A DNA stretch of 28,505 nt from Neoconidiobolus thromboides FSU 785 (GCA_025603075.1 MU626496.1:1-28505), one strand, 5' to 3'. Counted from the stretch's first letter, positions 10,148 through 22,246 are shown. The notes: generated from the letters alone by a model not told the origin. Made by a program: numbers and translations.

Positions 10148-11071
10148 TATAATCTTTTTTTCTCTTTTTTCTTTTGAGATATATAACTTTATCTTTTTTT
10201 GATTATTAAATATTAGTTTACTTAATAAATTGACTTACAAAATCAGCCTCAAAATCACTTGATTATAATAATGTTCCTTGAATTTCAAAACTGCTAAAAG
10301 CTACATAGTATCAGTAGCAAAACGATATTTTTGTATTACTACTTTTTTTATTTTGTTTTATATAGTAAGTTTTAAAGTTATTAGTAAAATGAATCGAATC
10401 ACCTTTGATATACCTAATAAAGATTAACATGTTTATCTAAAATAAACTTTTTAATAAGTTTATAATATCTTTCTTTTAAAAAAAGTACTATAGCTTATCT
10501 TTATTAAGATCTTCTTTTCTTACTTTATTTTACTAATAATGTTATTTAAAAAAGTTAGCTCTAAACTTAATACCACTACAAATATAGGTTCATATACTAC
10601 ATCTTCCATTAATTTTCACAATTAAGTTCAAACTTGTTCAACTTAAACCCTATTGTTGGCAATCATCTAACTTAATTTCACTCTATAAATTTACTACATG
10701 CCCTTTGATACTACATTTATGATTTTACATTCCCATATTGTATTATTTTTTATTATAAATTTTGCATAAAAGTTTTACCTTTACTCAATTTAATTTATAT
10801 TAAATTCATCACTCCTCTAAGCTTATTGTTTCTCCAATTAAATAAAAAGTTTTATGAAAATTAGAAGTAAAATGGATTTCATTTTATTTTTAAGTTTATC
10901 AAAAATAGGAAAGGACTGACCCCTTTCTCTAAACTCATAGTAAAGTTTCTTAAGATAACATAGTTTATAGAATCTTATTTTAGTTGATAAAGCACTTATA
11001 ACTTATTTTTTTTAAGAAAAATGTATACAAAGTTAGATATAAAGATTCTATTTAATAAACTGTACAAGATA

Positions 11072-11172
11072 TGGGGATGTCTTTTTGTGTTTAAGAATCT
11101 TACCACCAAATCTCACATTCAAATAGTGCTTAAAAGATGAAAAAAGTAATAAAGTCAAAAAAAACACTCCCA
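11072..11172 (+). mobile_element. MITE copy 8 (left arm of palindrome)
   Basis: TGGGGATGTCTTTTTG to ACACTCCCA with TA on both sides (11070-11071 and 11173-11174). The centre reads CACATTCAAATAGTGCTTAA, a variant shared only with copy 9. Confidence 0.85.
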
Positions 11173-11174
11173 TA

Positions 11175-11276
11175 TGGTGATGCTTTTTTTTGACTTTATT
11201 ACTTTTTTCATCTTTTAAGCACTATTTGAATGTGAGATTTGGTGGTAAGATTCTTAAACACAAAAAGACATCCCCA
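11175..11276 (-). mobile_element. MITE copy 9 (right arm of palindrome)
   Basis: It starts TGGTGATGC and ends ACATCCCCA. It shares the TA at 11173-11174 with copy 8; the far flank is TC, not TA. Apart from the inner 8-12 bases it is identical to copy 8, including variants found in no other copy. Confidence 0.85.
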
Positions 11277-12618
11277 TCTAGATAAAAAGAGATAATCTTT
11301 AAATAACATAATTTGTTTGTCATTGCTTCAAACATGTTCAATAAACTAGCTCTAACTAACAAAAAGGGATCAATTGCATATACTAAATATGAGTTTGGAT
11401 TTTGTTAATTTTTTATAATCTTTAATACATTCTTGATCTAAAATTAAATTTAGTATATTTATAACCACCAATGGTTAGCAACATGTCTCCAGCTTTTTGA
11501 ATTACTTCTTTCATGATAAAATTATTGTTAGATGATAATTTTTGAAAGATTAGTTTAATCGTTACATTAGAATATACTTCTATAACTTTTACTTCAAGTT
11601 TATCATTAATGTTGCTTAACTAAATTCAACATTATTAAATTATCAAATAGCGTTGGTACTACTTTATATTTTATTGAAATAAGGGCTAAGAATTAAACAT
11701 AGCAATGATGAAAACGTTATTATATATAAAAGGTGAACTTTAAACATAATCACCTTTTCTATGGCTCCAATCACCATTTAAAACTTTATCAAAGCACTGA
11801 ACAAGGGCAAATAAAATAAATAATTTTTTGAAGTTATTATCAGTTAAAATCAAGGATAAAAACTTAATACTTATAGACTTATATTTCTGTTGATAATTAT
11901 TATATCATTTCTTACATCCGTACTTCTTTATCTACTACATTTTACGATTTATTCAATTTATCCTAATTCTTCGATTATCATTATAATTTTTATCATTTCT
12001 TACCATATAATCTATTAAAGATTTATCATAACATAATTAATCATCATAAGTAAATTATATATGAATTTCATTAATTAAAATTAGATTAATATAACGAAAT
12101 CTTTGAACTTGTAATTGCTTTTAGGGATTATCAATAGAAATAAACTATTGCTACATTATAGATAAAATTTTATATTAACTAAAAATAACAACTTAGTTAA
12201 TATAATAATTTATTACATTAATAATTATTTTCCCTGAATTGATATATTTACTATTCATTGAATTCGATACGTTCATAGTTTGAATAGTTCAATTGAGTAA
12301 CCTGAGATTTATAAACTAAATGGCTGTAAAAACAAAAACAATACAAAGACGGAAATGTTTTTATTCTAAATATTACTATCTATTATGAAAATAGTATTTC
12401 GATTATATTGTAGTTATTTATCGTCAAAGTTATACTTTTTTATAATTATTTCATTGTAATCAGTGCTTCAAATAATGATGTTTTTTTTACTTGAAGAATC
12501 TAGGAGAAAAACACTAATAACCGTTTAATATAATGTTTAATAAGAATCACTGTTTATTTTTGATTTAAAACATATAAAGGATATATAGATCTTTTCATTT
12601 ATTCAAGCTATAAAGATA

Positions 12619-12714
12619 CAGAGGTGTCTTTTTATATTTAACAATTTTATTAACAATTCTTCCACTCAAACAGCGCTTGAAAGATGGAAAAAGTAATGAA
12701 AAAAAACATTCCCA
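12619..12714 (+). mobile_element. MITE copy 10
   Basis: The core CCACTCAAACAGCGCTTGAA and right end ACATTCCCA are clear; the left end has decayed to CAGAGGTGTC after a TA (12617-12618). It lies 80 bp beyond the stop of the dehydrogenase gene. Confidence 0.75.
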
Positions 12715-12794
12715 CATATTGCTTTAGTTTGATTACAATATAACTTTAAAGTTATAATAGTGATTAAATAATAATAATAATGTTTATTTATAAT

Positions 12795-13853
12795 TTAATT
12801 GTTAAGTACAACTCTATATCTAACTTTACCACTACGTACTAGCTGTATACCTTCATTACATTTATCCATAGGATATTTTTCAATCCAAGGGTAGACCTTA
12901 TGTTTAGCAGCAAAGTCTAACATTTTACGAATTTCACAAGGAGATCCAATAGCAGAACCGCCAATGGAAATATTTTTCATAATCAATGTAAATGGTTTAA
13001 GTGTAATATTAGATTCTGGTGCTGCTAATGATAGAATTTTACCATCGATATCCATCCAACTGGCAAACTGATCCCATTGAGAGTCACTAGCATTGCTTGT
13101 AACAATGAGATAATTGAGTGTATCGCTAATTTTGTTAGATTCTTCTTCATTACTATAAGCAATAAAGTGTTTCGCTCCCATCTTTTTAGCATCTTCTTCT
13201 TTAGAATGGGAGTGGGATAAAGCGTACACTTCACACCCTATAGCATTAGCAAATTGAATAGCCAAATGGCCTAACCCACCAATTCCAATAACTCCAACCT
13301 TATCGCCTGGTTTGAATCCATTTTGAAGCATTGGTGTGAACACAGTAGCACCAGCGCATAATAATGGAGCGGCATAATCGGAGGGAATGCTTTCTGGAAT
13401 AAGGAAACAAAAATCATGTTGAACATGAATTGCTTCTGCATAACCACCATAAGTTTTAGAATTATCAATTTGTCTTTTTGAATTATATGTTTGTCCCATT
13501 TCTTTACAATGTACCTCCCTTTGACGCCTGCAAGCAAAGCAATCTTCTCTCATACATGCAGAACATTGAGCTCCTACCCCAACTCTATCTCCTATTTTAA
13601 GTTTTTGTACTTTATCACCTACTGCAGTGATTTCACCTACAATTTCATGCCCAACAATCACTGGATAATCCGTTGGCCCCCATCCACTATCAATAGTATG
13701 GATATCTGAACCGCAGATACCACAATGACTTATTTTGATCTCTACATCATTGGGTTGAAGTGGAGCAGCATCATAATTAAATTTTACTAACTTTTCATCT
13801 TTCCCATGGCAGGCATAACCACTAATTTTATTGTATTTTGCTGTACTTGACAT
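12795..13853 (-). CDS. Zinc-dependent, probably NADP-dependent alcohol dehydrogenase (cinnamyl alcohol dehydrogenase type)
   Basis: One uninterrupted frame of 352 residues, the normal length for the medium-chain CAD/ADH6 group, which reduces aldehydes to alcohols with NADPH. Catalytic zinc ligands are visible as Cys47 in CGICGSDIH, His69-Glu70 in GHEIVGE, and Cys166 in PLLCAGATVFTP. The structural zinc lobe is Cys100, Cys105, Cys108 and Cys116. The CX4C spacing differs from plant CAD but is common in fungal members. The nucleotide-binding motif GIGGLG is at 190-195. The Ser/His/Lys-rich SHSHSK after the second beta strand fits an NADP phosphate pocket rather than the Asp of NAD enzymes. It is one of only two apparently intact intronless genes here. 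It is convergent with receptor A. The exact substrate cannot be read from sequence. Confidence 0.93.
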   Translation of the reverse strand: MSSTAKYNKISGYACHGKDEKLVKFNYDAAPLQPNDVEIKISHCGICGSDIHTIDSGWGPTDYPVIVGHEIVGEITAVGDKVQKLKIGDRVGVGAQCSACMREDCFACRRQREVHCKEMGQTYNSKRQIDNSKTYGGYAEAIHVQHDFCFLIPESIPSDYAAPLLCAGATVFTPMLQNGFKPGDKVGVIGIGGLGHLAIQFANAIGCEVYALSHSHSKEEDAKKMGAKHFIAYSNEEESNKISDTLNYLIVTSNASDSQWDQFASWMDIDGKILSLAAPESNITLKPFTLIMKNISIGGSAIGSPCEIRKMLDFAAKHKVYPWIEKYPMDKCNEGIQLVRSGKVRYRVVLNN

Positions 13854-15231
13854 TTTTGTTTATTATAAGGTTCTGTATTTGTTTTCTTATTTATACTTTT
13901 TGGTTACTGTTATGTAGATGTTGTTTATCATTTGGTTGATCATTCATGCTAGGTGCAGCTATGCGTTTCAAGCAAACTCAGCATGTATAATACAAGATAA
14001 CACGTTGAAATTACAGAGACCTATTAAATTAAGGTTTCATTTCGTTTTGGTATTCCATATTTTTCTGTTTTAGCCCCTCCATTTATATAATTTCCTTTAA
14101 TTTTTTGGCCCATATTTCATAGAATGTTAGTTGAAAAATTTAATGAGCTATTTAAATATTTTTAATATCTAATGAAGACAGACAAAAAATTTAAAGTTGT
14201 AGTTAAAATTATAACAATTTTTATTGAAATTTGAATATTTATTTACTTTTGTTTTCGATCATTATTAAATATATTTGGATAATTTGTAGATCTTTTTCTT
14301 GATATAGTTGTGTTAAAATGTACTGAATATATTGATGCGTTTATTAAAATTGTCCAGTTTTTTTTAGTAGAAATTTGACTAAAAAAGGAAGGTATAGCCA
14401 GTAAAGCATGCTAATTTAGAAATTAGTGTTAATTTGATTTGTTACAGTTGCTGCTTTTTTGCGACCTATTTAACAGGATATTACAAAAAAAAGTAGAAGT
14501 TAGTAAAAGTATAGGAAGTAGGATATGAGAGACCGGTTGTATGAATAGTTGATTACAAAATTTACTACTAAAAAAGTTACAAAAGAGCTGTAACAGCTCT
14601 ATCTTTCTCTTTGATTTTAATCCATGTGCTTGACGAATTTGTGTCGAAATTCACTATTTTGTTAGAAGTTCACCAAGTATAGAATAAAATTCATAGCTTA
14701 TTAATTTCATTTCATTTATATGGTTTTTTATAAAACGTCTTAATAACTTGGATAATTCATAGTAATATATAGCTTTTATAAGAGCAGTAGAACGACTTAG
14801 TACTATATAATTTTATCATATGTTTTATAAAGCTATTATTTTTGGAATTTTTAATTTATACGAACTTAAATATCTTATTAAATAATAGTCTTAAAGGATA
14901 ATTTTTTTATAATACTAAATATCATTTTTAATCTCCAAAAGCCGCAAAGTCTATTTGTACATTGGTAACCAAAAATACTAGAATAAGTCTCATAAAGAGT
15001 TTTACTGATATAGAAGTCTGACTTTATATAGAGCTTGGCCTTCTATTTAAAATTATAATGCTGCAATGTTTTTATTAAAACTCACCCACAGTTGATTTCG
15101 ATTAAATATGCATTACGTAACGATGATTTTTTATAATTTGTACTTTAATGATTGTGCAAAAAAAAAAAGAAGTTACTAGTTACAACAGTAGTATCTATTT
15201 TGAGTTCTTTTAGTCAAGTTGCTTGTAAAAA

Positions 15232-15323
15232 GGGAGGATGTATTTTTAAAATTTTACTAATTTTTTCCACTCGAGTAGTGATTAAAAAATGGAAAAGTGA
15301 TGAAATTAAAAAAAACATCCTCA
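15232..15323 (+). mobile_element. MITE copy 11
   Basis: An old copy: left end GGGAGGATGTATTTTT, core CCACTCGAGTAGTGATTAAA, right end ACATCCTCA. No TA flanks remain. An 81-codon open frame that spans it (15152-15397) is judged spurious. Confidence 0.65.
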
Positions 15324-15352
15324 AAGGCAAATTGTTATTATTGGGATTACAA

Positions 15353-15513
15353 TATAGGTTGGTAGTTTTATGCTGGGCATTAATTTATATAATTTGATCG
15401 CTTCATAATTTAAGTACTACTATATAACTAATAAAACTATAGCAGCTTAATAACGTTTAATTGAAACAATCAATTTATATAACTAATACCCAGCATAAAA
15501 CTCCTAATCTATA
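15353..15513. repeat. Imperfect inverted repeat with arms of about 40 bp
   Basis: The left arm 15353-15390 and right arm 15474-15513 are reverse complements apart from a few mismatches and one gap. Both include GTTTTATGCTGGG or its complement. The loop is about 83 bp. It is unrelated in sequence to the TGGGGATGT element, 30 bp to its left. Confidence 0.75.
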
Positions 15514-17104
15514 TATTTCACATCATCCTTATTTCAAAAAATTTGGACAAATCAAAGTTTTCAATAATTATTTAAAACAGATTTTGAAAATTTGTAAAAC
15601 TATTATAATCTGGCCATAGCTATAATTTATGCCATGATATTGGCCTTTGTTTACTTTTCTTTGAATAATTATTGAAAAATATTAATTGAGTTTATCAAGT
15701 TTTTTCTTGAAAATAAGTGTGATATACTAAAGCTATTGTATATGCCCTTACTGTTCTATATTTGCCCAAAGAATTCCTAGAATTTATAAATTTACTATTG
15801 GTGCTAAATAGCCAAAATATATTTATTGTTACTTGATCTAGGTATTTAACACCCAGTGTTAAATGTATAGACTGATCTGCTGTTATATTTATTAACTGGT
15901 TTTGATTTACTAAATTCCAAACATTGTATAAATGCTACAATAGAGATAAATATTTATTATATTAAAGCTAGATTGTTTTTATTGGAATGGGTTGTGATTA
16001 GATGTTTTTTGTTTTTAATTTATAACAGGTTTTTTTGATATCGAATTAAGGATTTTAAGAAAAACTATACTCATTAAATTCATTATAAAAATTTACTACA
16101 AATCAAAAATAGCAAAGGACCTCTAACCATAACTTGTATTAGAATTGATAGTCACTTAATTAATGGACTATTTCATTTATGCCCAATGTATTTCTATGTT
16201 TTATAAGCATAACATATGACCATTTCCTCACTTAATTCACTATTTTTCATACTATTTTAACGAGACAAGATCTCGAAGTATTTTGTTTCTAATAATAAAT
16301 TCCAAAGGAATACAAAAATAGAGGAGAGAGGATGGATTTCAAAATTAAAACTTACATATGAACCAAGTACTTCAATTTGGCTTTACGTTCTTTTAATTTA
16401 AAGAGGTTATGAAGTTTATCATTCACTTTACATTATTTGATAATATAGTTAGTAATATTATAAATAGTGGTATAACCAGGGGCATAAATAATATATTTAA
16501 AAAAAACTAAATCAATTCATAAAGTAACATAATTAATAATTGACTATTTGGATTAAACTTTTGGTATTTTGATATTTATATAAATGCACCAGAATTATGA
16601 CAATCTTCTTTTCCGCTTTATAATTTAAGATTAAAATAGAAGAATATTTTAACTATTTTATATATCATAGGTACTTTCATTTTGCTTCAAAAACTAAAAA
16701 ACATAAATATTTTATTTTATATATCAAATGATTTATCTTTATTATCTATCCTTTTCACTTATCACAATTTTTTTAAAGCTGGTTTATAATGATTTAATAG
16801 TAAAGGGACTGCTTACAATAAGTTTTAAGTGAATAGACCTGCCTTAAATACTGTATTATATCCTCTGTTATTAGTTTTAAATTTATTTAAAATTGCTATA
16901 TTTATATCAACCAATATTACTAGATAAATAAATTATAATATTTAATTGATATCAACTAAATAATAAACTGAAAAACAAAATCGAAATTTAACTATTTATG
17001 CTTTATATATTTATTAGAATTGAGTAAATAATTTTTTTTTAAAATATTAGTTTTATTTCTACTTTAAAGTAACAATAATACTAAAAACGCACCAAAACGG
17101 TATA

Positions 17105-17201
17105 TGGGCATGTCTTTTTTGTTTGAAAGTTTTGTTAGTGATTTTCCCACTCAATTGGAATTAATAAATGAAAAAAGAGTAGATATTAAAAAACATCTCG
17201 A
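17105..17201 (+). mobile_element. MITE copy 12
   Basis: TGGGCATGTCTTTTTTG after TA (17103-17104), ending near ACATCTCGA. The core CCACTCAATTGGAATTAATA has lost the AGCGCT palindrome, so this is one of the most diverged copies. Confidence 0.65.
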
Positions 17202-17987
17202 TGTTGAAATATCCCTTTCCTTTGGTATTGTCTATTTTTCCAGGATAAAGTTAACCATATTGAATAATTAGATCTAAGCAAAAAAAATGTAATATAACTA
17301 ACTAATAATGATAACTAGCATTACAAGGCATTTTAAGCTATTGAAAGTACCAATATGCTTTTGAAATTTAAAAATCAGTTCAAAATGAAATTCAACTTCC
17401 CTAATATAGTTCTTACAACTTAATACTTCCACTTGTTTAGCTAATATGGTAGCTATATGCATAAATTAAAGTAGTCTCACCATTATTTTGTTAAATCTCA
17501 GTTCACTTTAAATTAAATAGTGGCTAAACTCGGCATTTATTCTTAACTGATGTATACAGGAAATATTATATTTAAAGGGGTTTACGGTTGTTGTGTTATA
17601 TTTTATTATATACTTTGTTTTTAAATAATTTAAGTGCATATTAGCATTTACTTTAGCTATGATTTTCGATGAAAGATTAAGCCTCAAAAAAAATCATGAG
17701 ATGAGTGATAACCGATCATCTATATTTTATTGGCCTTTTTATAATAGAATGGCCAATCAAATCAAGAAAAATGAGGGGATCTTTGTTCTTAAGTTAAGCT
17801 AGAAAGATTTCATGCTAGTTTTAATTATTACTAAATCTCTATATTTATGATAAAGAATTAATATTGCTTCAATAAATGAACTATATTTAGTGAATTTAGA
17901 ATAAAAAAGTTGGAAGTGGATGAAAGAATAAGGGTGGTTTCGATAAATGTATATGTGATATACAAGCATATGTCTCAGTAGATAAAC

Positions 17988-17997
17988 TATATATAAG
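17988..17997 (+). promoter_or_regulatory. TATA-box-like motif upstream of receptor B
   Basis: TATATATAAG lies about 60 bp before the ATG at 18056. In DNA this AT-rich the match may be chance; the position is reasonable for a core promoter. Confidence 0.3.
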
Positions 17998-18055
17998 AAT
18001 ACCAAACCTGTATCTTCTTTATTTAATTAATTTTTTATTAAAAAAGTAAACCAAA

Positions 18056-19442
18056 ATGGATCCAACTTTAGTTGATTTAGAAGCAGCTGAAAATCACCTA
18101 AAGTTAACTAACAATATCTTCGCTGTATTTTCTATTTTATCAGCTGTAACCGTGTTGGTTATATTATCTTTTATAAGTACTACTTTTTATACATATTAAA
18201 ATAAGTTTCTAATCTTATACAGGTCTATATGATAGTAAATTAGTTAATCGAGTCTCGTTAAAATTATGTTCAGCTATAGCAGTAGTTGATATATTTCGTA
18301 CAATATCGTTTACATTTTATATCTACATAAAAGAAGAAGGATTATTTTGTAAGATTAATGGAGGATTTATCAGCTTTATAATCTTATGCCATATGTTGTT
18401 AAGTGTGGGAATTGCTTTAAACTTACAATTACTATTTTTAAACCGAAAAATATACAAAGATTGGTGGCAATGGTTCTATTGGTTCCTAGGCTTTGGAGTA
18501 CCAGCTATATTGACATTGATAGTGGGGGCTCTAGGTAGCTTTGGTTTAGATCCTGTATCCGGAGTTTGTTTTTTTAAAACCATTCATACTACCGATGTAT
18601 TACCACATGTTTACCTATGGATTGGTTTCATGTTCCCCACTATCTTTGGCTGTGCTTATTGTTTATCTGTTGCTATATTAACTGTATTAAGTTTAAAAGA
18701 CAGTAAAAGCTTACTGTTTCGATTAAAAATGAAATCGAATAGTCGTAGCAACCCAGACAAGTTAAATTCTTCAACATCTGAAGATGATGGTGTTAATGCC
18801 AAATCAACAAAATTAACTATTAATGAGGATACCCTATCCTTATTAATAAGAAGAATCACTATTTACTGTGTAATACCAACGGTTACTCAATTTGGCTGTA
18901 CCTTGGCTATATTTTATGGTGAAGTTCATGGAGAAATACCGTTTTGGATGTATTACCTTGATGTTGTAGCCACTCATTTATCAGGAATATTAAGCTTAGT
19001 TGGATTTTTATATGACCCAGCATTAAAAAACTCGTTAAACTTTATCAAATTAGATTTATTAAACTATAAAGTGAATAGTGCATCGTACGACAACGAGTTC
19101 AATTTTAACCCACATCATCATCCTTGGATCTGTATTCTATTCCGTAAAATGTTATTAGGAAGTTTGAATGATAAATCCAATGGTCTCAACTATAGTAATA
19201 ATACACCAATTCAAAACATTATAGTCGATGTTAAAGAGATCACAGATAATGAAAAATTTCCAAATAATGATAACAATATAAACATGAAAGATTTAAGTCA
19301 AAGAAGTCAGCATACCATTGATAGCTATGATACTAACAATACTGGCGCTAATTTGGTTAAAGCTGATAGTAATGATACCAACAAAAACAGTAAAGCTAAG
19401 CGTAAAGATAAAAATTATTTCCGTGCAGTTGCTGGGCTGTAG
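18056..19442 (+). CDS. Seven-transmembrane G protein-coupled receptor-like protein (paralogue B)
   Basis: Exons 18056-18176 and 18223-19442 (one 46-bp intron, donor GTACTA, phase 1) give 446 residues. The splice joins ...LSFI to SLYDSKLVNR, matching IRLYDKDLVNR in paralogue A. The seven helices have the same spacing as paralogue A. Cys83 and Cys156 match the disulfide pair. Shared blocks include VDIFRT, CHMLLS/SHMLLT, IALNLQL, YWFLGF, SLLIRRI, VATHLSGIL and DPALKNSL. The third cytoplasmic loop is Ser/Asp-rich, and the long tail (about 120 residues) is Asn/Asp-rich and ends NYFRAVAGL. It has about 20 extra residues before helix 1. The introns of paralogue A are absent and its own intron is absent from A. 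The likely role is G-protein signalling at a membrane, cAMP-receptor-like/Git3-like by pattern; the ligand is unknown. Confidence 0.87.
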
Positions 19443-20152
19443 GCTTAAAGTTCAATCTACTTTACATATTAATTTTACTTGATTCGAACTATTAACTAAT
19501 TTAAATAAAAAAAATAATCTAATAAGCTTATGTTTTTGTGTCCCTTTTTTATCTATCACATGCAAAACATTAAACGACTTATATCAATAACACTTAATAG
19601 ATAAACATTTTAGCAACAATTTAAGATGAGCGGATTACTGATGTAAAGCTAATCTTTGATTAGAAACTATAGTATTTCCAGAAAATTTGGCATAGATGCT
19701 TATTTTTCTAGCAAAGGTTTCATTTTAAACAAGCGTAATATTGTTTTAAAAAATCTTAGGAGTTAGACTCTAAGAGGTTTATTGCTAGAAGTAGTAAAAG
19801 TATACAAAAAACTAAACGACAATTAGAATAAATACAACAGAGGGAGAGATATGGTAGAGGGGAATTTTCGAAAAACTGGGAAATTAACCAATTCGACTTC
19901 ACCTGCTTTAGAATTGAGTAGGATTAATTTCATAAACCCAAACTCTGGTTTGTACAACACTACCTGGGAGTGGAAGTGTATAAAGATAATATAATAATAA
20001 ATTTTTTTTTATTACATTTAAATTGCTTTGATCTGCTAATGAAATTATAAAAAATTAAAATTAAAACTTTTTAAACATAGATTTCAACAACTATAAAAAT
20101 AGCCATATAAATGATTTTAACTAAAAGTGATAAAAATTCAAAATATAATATA

Positions 20153-20251
20153 TGAGGATGTATTCTCTTGTTTAAGAATTTTACTAACAATCTTTCCACT
20201 CAAATAGCGCTTAAAAAATGGAAAAAGTAATGAAATCAAAAAAACATCTCA
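20153..20251 (+). mobile_element. MITE copy 13
   Basis: TGAGGATGTATTCTCTTG to ACATCTCA with TA on the left (20151-20152). The core CCACTCAAATAGCGCTTAAA is consensus-like. Confidence 0.8.
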
Positions 20252-20495
20252 ATTTATTTTAAATTTTATTAAATCAATAAAATATAACTTTTTGTGAATG
20301 TTTAAACAAACTGAGTCTACACAAAATAGTCCTAAAATTTAGTTCTTTTATAATATTAAAAATTAGCCATACTAATTAAATGAATATAAATATATATTTT
20401 TTAGTACTGTTTATTTATTTATTTAATCCTTTTATATTAAAATAATGTAACTAAATTGGTAATTTGAAATTTAGCTTTTAGAGCCTAGCTACAGA

Positions 20496-20593
20496 TGAGG
20501 CCATATTTTTTTGTCTAAGAATTTTACTAGCAATCTTTCCGCTCAAATAGCGCTTAAAAATGAAAAAAGTGATGAAACTAAAAAATATCTTCA
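20496..20593 (+). mobile_element. MITE copy 14
   Basis: The core CGCTCAAATAGCGCTTAAAA is intact; the ends have decayed to TGAGGCCAT and ATATCTTCA. It lies about 245 bp from copy 13, in the same orientation. Confidence 0.75.
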
Positions 20594-20780
20594 GGTGTTG
20601 CAACTCTATCGTACTTAATTAACTGTTAATTCAGTAATTTAGTTTTGCTAAAATCAGATTATGATTGAAGGTTAGACATTAAAAAAATGAAGTAACAAAT
20701 AAGTGACTCTAAAAATTACCACAGACCAGATTGCAATAGAGTTGCAAGGGCTAACATTGTTGTTATTGGCGTTGTCTGGA

Positions 20781-20966
20781 TTATCTATACGATTTCCAAT
20801 AAATTTTATTAAAAAATGGTTTTATCCCACCTATAGTATTGAGAATAGTTAGGGAATATCGGGAACAATCTTCGAAGAATTCTTGTATATCCAGCACTGT
20901 ACTAAACTCTAAAAAGAATAATATGATGACTTTCAGTTTAATTTCGACTGGTGTTCCACCTTTCAT
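20781..20966 (-). pseudogene. Possible relic of a helix-turn-helix transposase N-terminus
   Basis: A 61-codon frame starting MKGGTPVEIKLKVI and continuing DIQEFFEDCSRYSL. This loosely resembles the first helix-turn-helix of Tc1/mariner-type transposases (basic start, helix, then CSRxS). The frame stops after 61 residues with nothing recognisable beyond. The resemblance is weak and could be chance. Confidence 0.2.
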
Positions 20967-22246
20967 AACCTATTTCCTTTACTATTTTATAGACTTATTG
21001 TTTTAAATAAATAAACCTTTTGTATGGAAAATAATCAAAAAAGGATAACTATTTATCTCAAAGTTTAAAACTGTAAACCAAACTGGACTCTGATCTTCTC
21101 TATTACACTGGCAATTAAACTTTTCTTGGCCAACTACATCCTAAAAAAATGTTTCGGATTTTTATTTGAATTTTAAGTTGACTTTAATCTGGATCATATC
21201 AGTTGAAAATCTGATTTCTTATATTTTCCCCTTAAAATCTTTTATTTAAAACGGGTTATTGTTTTTTTCATAAAAAACATATTAAACTCAAAGGAAATAT
21301 GATTGTTTTAAACATAATAATAACTATTAATTATCAAAGTTAATAACCTTATTTATTAACGTGCTATCAGAAAAGAATAGCTTTGTTATTAGAAACTATT
21401 ATCTTTTTATCTTTTTAAAGCTTTATTGATGATTAGATCATTATCATAACTTCTATTAAGCCCTAATATGAGGTTGATAAGTATATAAATATGTTGAATT
21501 ATCACTTTTATTTCAAGAAGAAAAGGGATATCTTATCAAAAATAAGAGCCGAGTTGTAGTATAAGATAAGTTTAATCAATTTAATAACAATTAAGCTCAT
21601 AAACTCAATTTAGTGAATTTTTTGCATAAAGAATAATTTTTAATCTTGGAATTAAAACAACTGCGAATAACGCTTATTAAATTTTGTGGTTTATTGATAA
21701 TAGAAATTAATTTGATGAGATTGTAGTTTTTTTATTGAATGTGTTTGAACTAGTGCTATAAATAAAACCATACTATTTTAGTTTTATTGTTACTATTATT
21801 AAACTGAAATATAATATTTCGAAAAAGCAACGATATTGATAGGTGGAACAAGTCATAAAAATAAATAAATAAATAATAGCAAATCGATAATAGATAATAA
21901 TGATAATATTGACTATTGTTGTAACCCATTTATTTTAATATTACTTAAACTATTTTTAACAAATTATCTAAATGAATGATATCATATTCGAAAGCAGCTT
22001 TAAATTTCAACCTACAAAATTATGGCTTATTTTATTGGAAGATAAGAAACTTTGGGGAAGGAGGATAGCTATTAGGCTCAAACTAAAGTTTTATTAAGAA
22101 AATAGATATCAACTCAGCCCCTGAAAAAAGATAAAAAAATAACAACGATTAGTAATAAATAGAATAACAAAGTATATAAGTAGTGATAAATCAGATAAAA
22201 GTATAACTAAATTTTTATTTAATCAAAATAACTAAGTAAATTGATA

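Larger units (their letters stand above)
11071..11277. repeat. Long palindrome: two inverted MITE copies with perfect 94-bp arms
   Basis: Bases 11071-11164 are the exact reverse complement of 11184-11277, checked base by base, with a 19-nt loop centred on CATATG. The two arms are MITE copies 8 and 9. A transcript from either strand would fold into a 94-bp hairpin. Confidence 0.95.
9907..12794. other. Intergenic spacer with four MITE copies and a long palindrome
   Basis: About 2.9 kb between paralogue A and the convergent dehydrogenase gene. It holds MITE copies 7-10, with copies 8 and 9 forming a near-perfect palindrome. No open frame or RNA gene could be supported. Confidence 0.7.
13854..18055. 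other. Large intergenic region (4.2 kb) with two MITE copies and an inverted repeat
   Basis: The upstream regions of the dehydrogenase (minus) and receptor B (plus) meet here. I find no coding frame supported by composition or homology. It contains MITE copies 11 and 12 and an imperfect inverted repeat at 15353-15513. Only short AT-rich frames occur elsewhere. Confidence 0.6.
19443..22246. other. Intergenic spacer with two MITE copies and a possible transposase relic
   Basis: About 2.8 kb. MITE copies 13 and 14 lie at 20153 and 20496. A short minus-strand frame at 20781-20966 may be a relic. An AAAT microsatellite sits near 21861. I see nothing else, and no tRNA-like structure. Confidence 0.6.

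Noticed and set aside
15152-15397. 81-codon plus-strand frame
   Set aside because: It is built from a poly-A tract, MITE copy 11 and an arm of the inverted repeat; it has no domain-like pattern.
17799-18005. 68-codon minus-strand frame upstream of receptor B
   Set aside because: No recognisable pattern; it overlaps the likely promoter and has AT-driven codons.
19481-19495. GTTCGAATC on the minus strand, like a tRNA B box
   Set aside because: No acceptor stem, anticodon arm or A box can be drawn around it.
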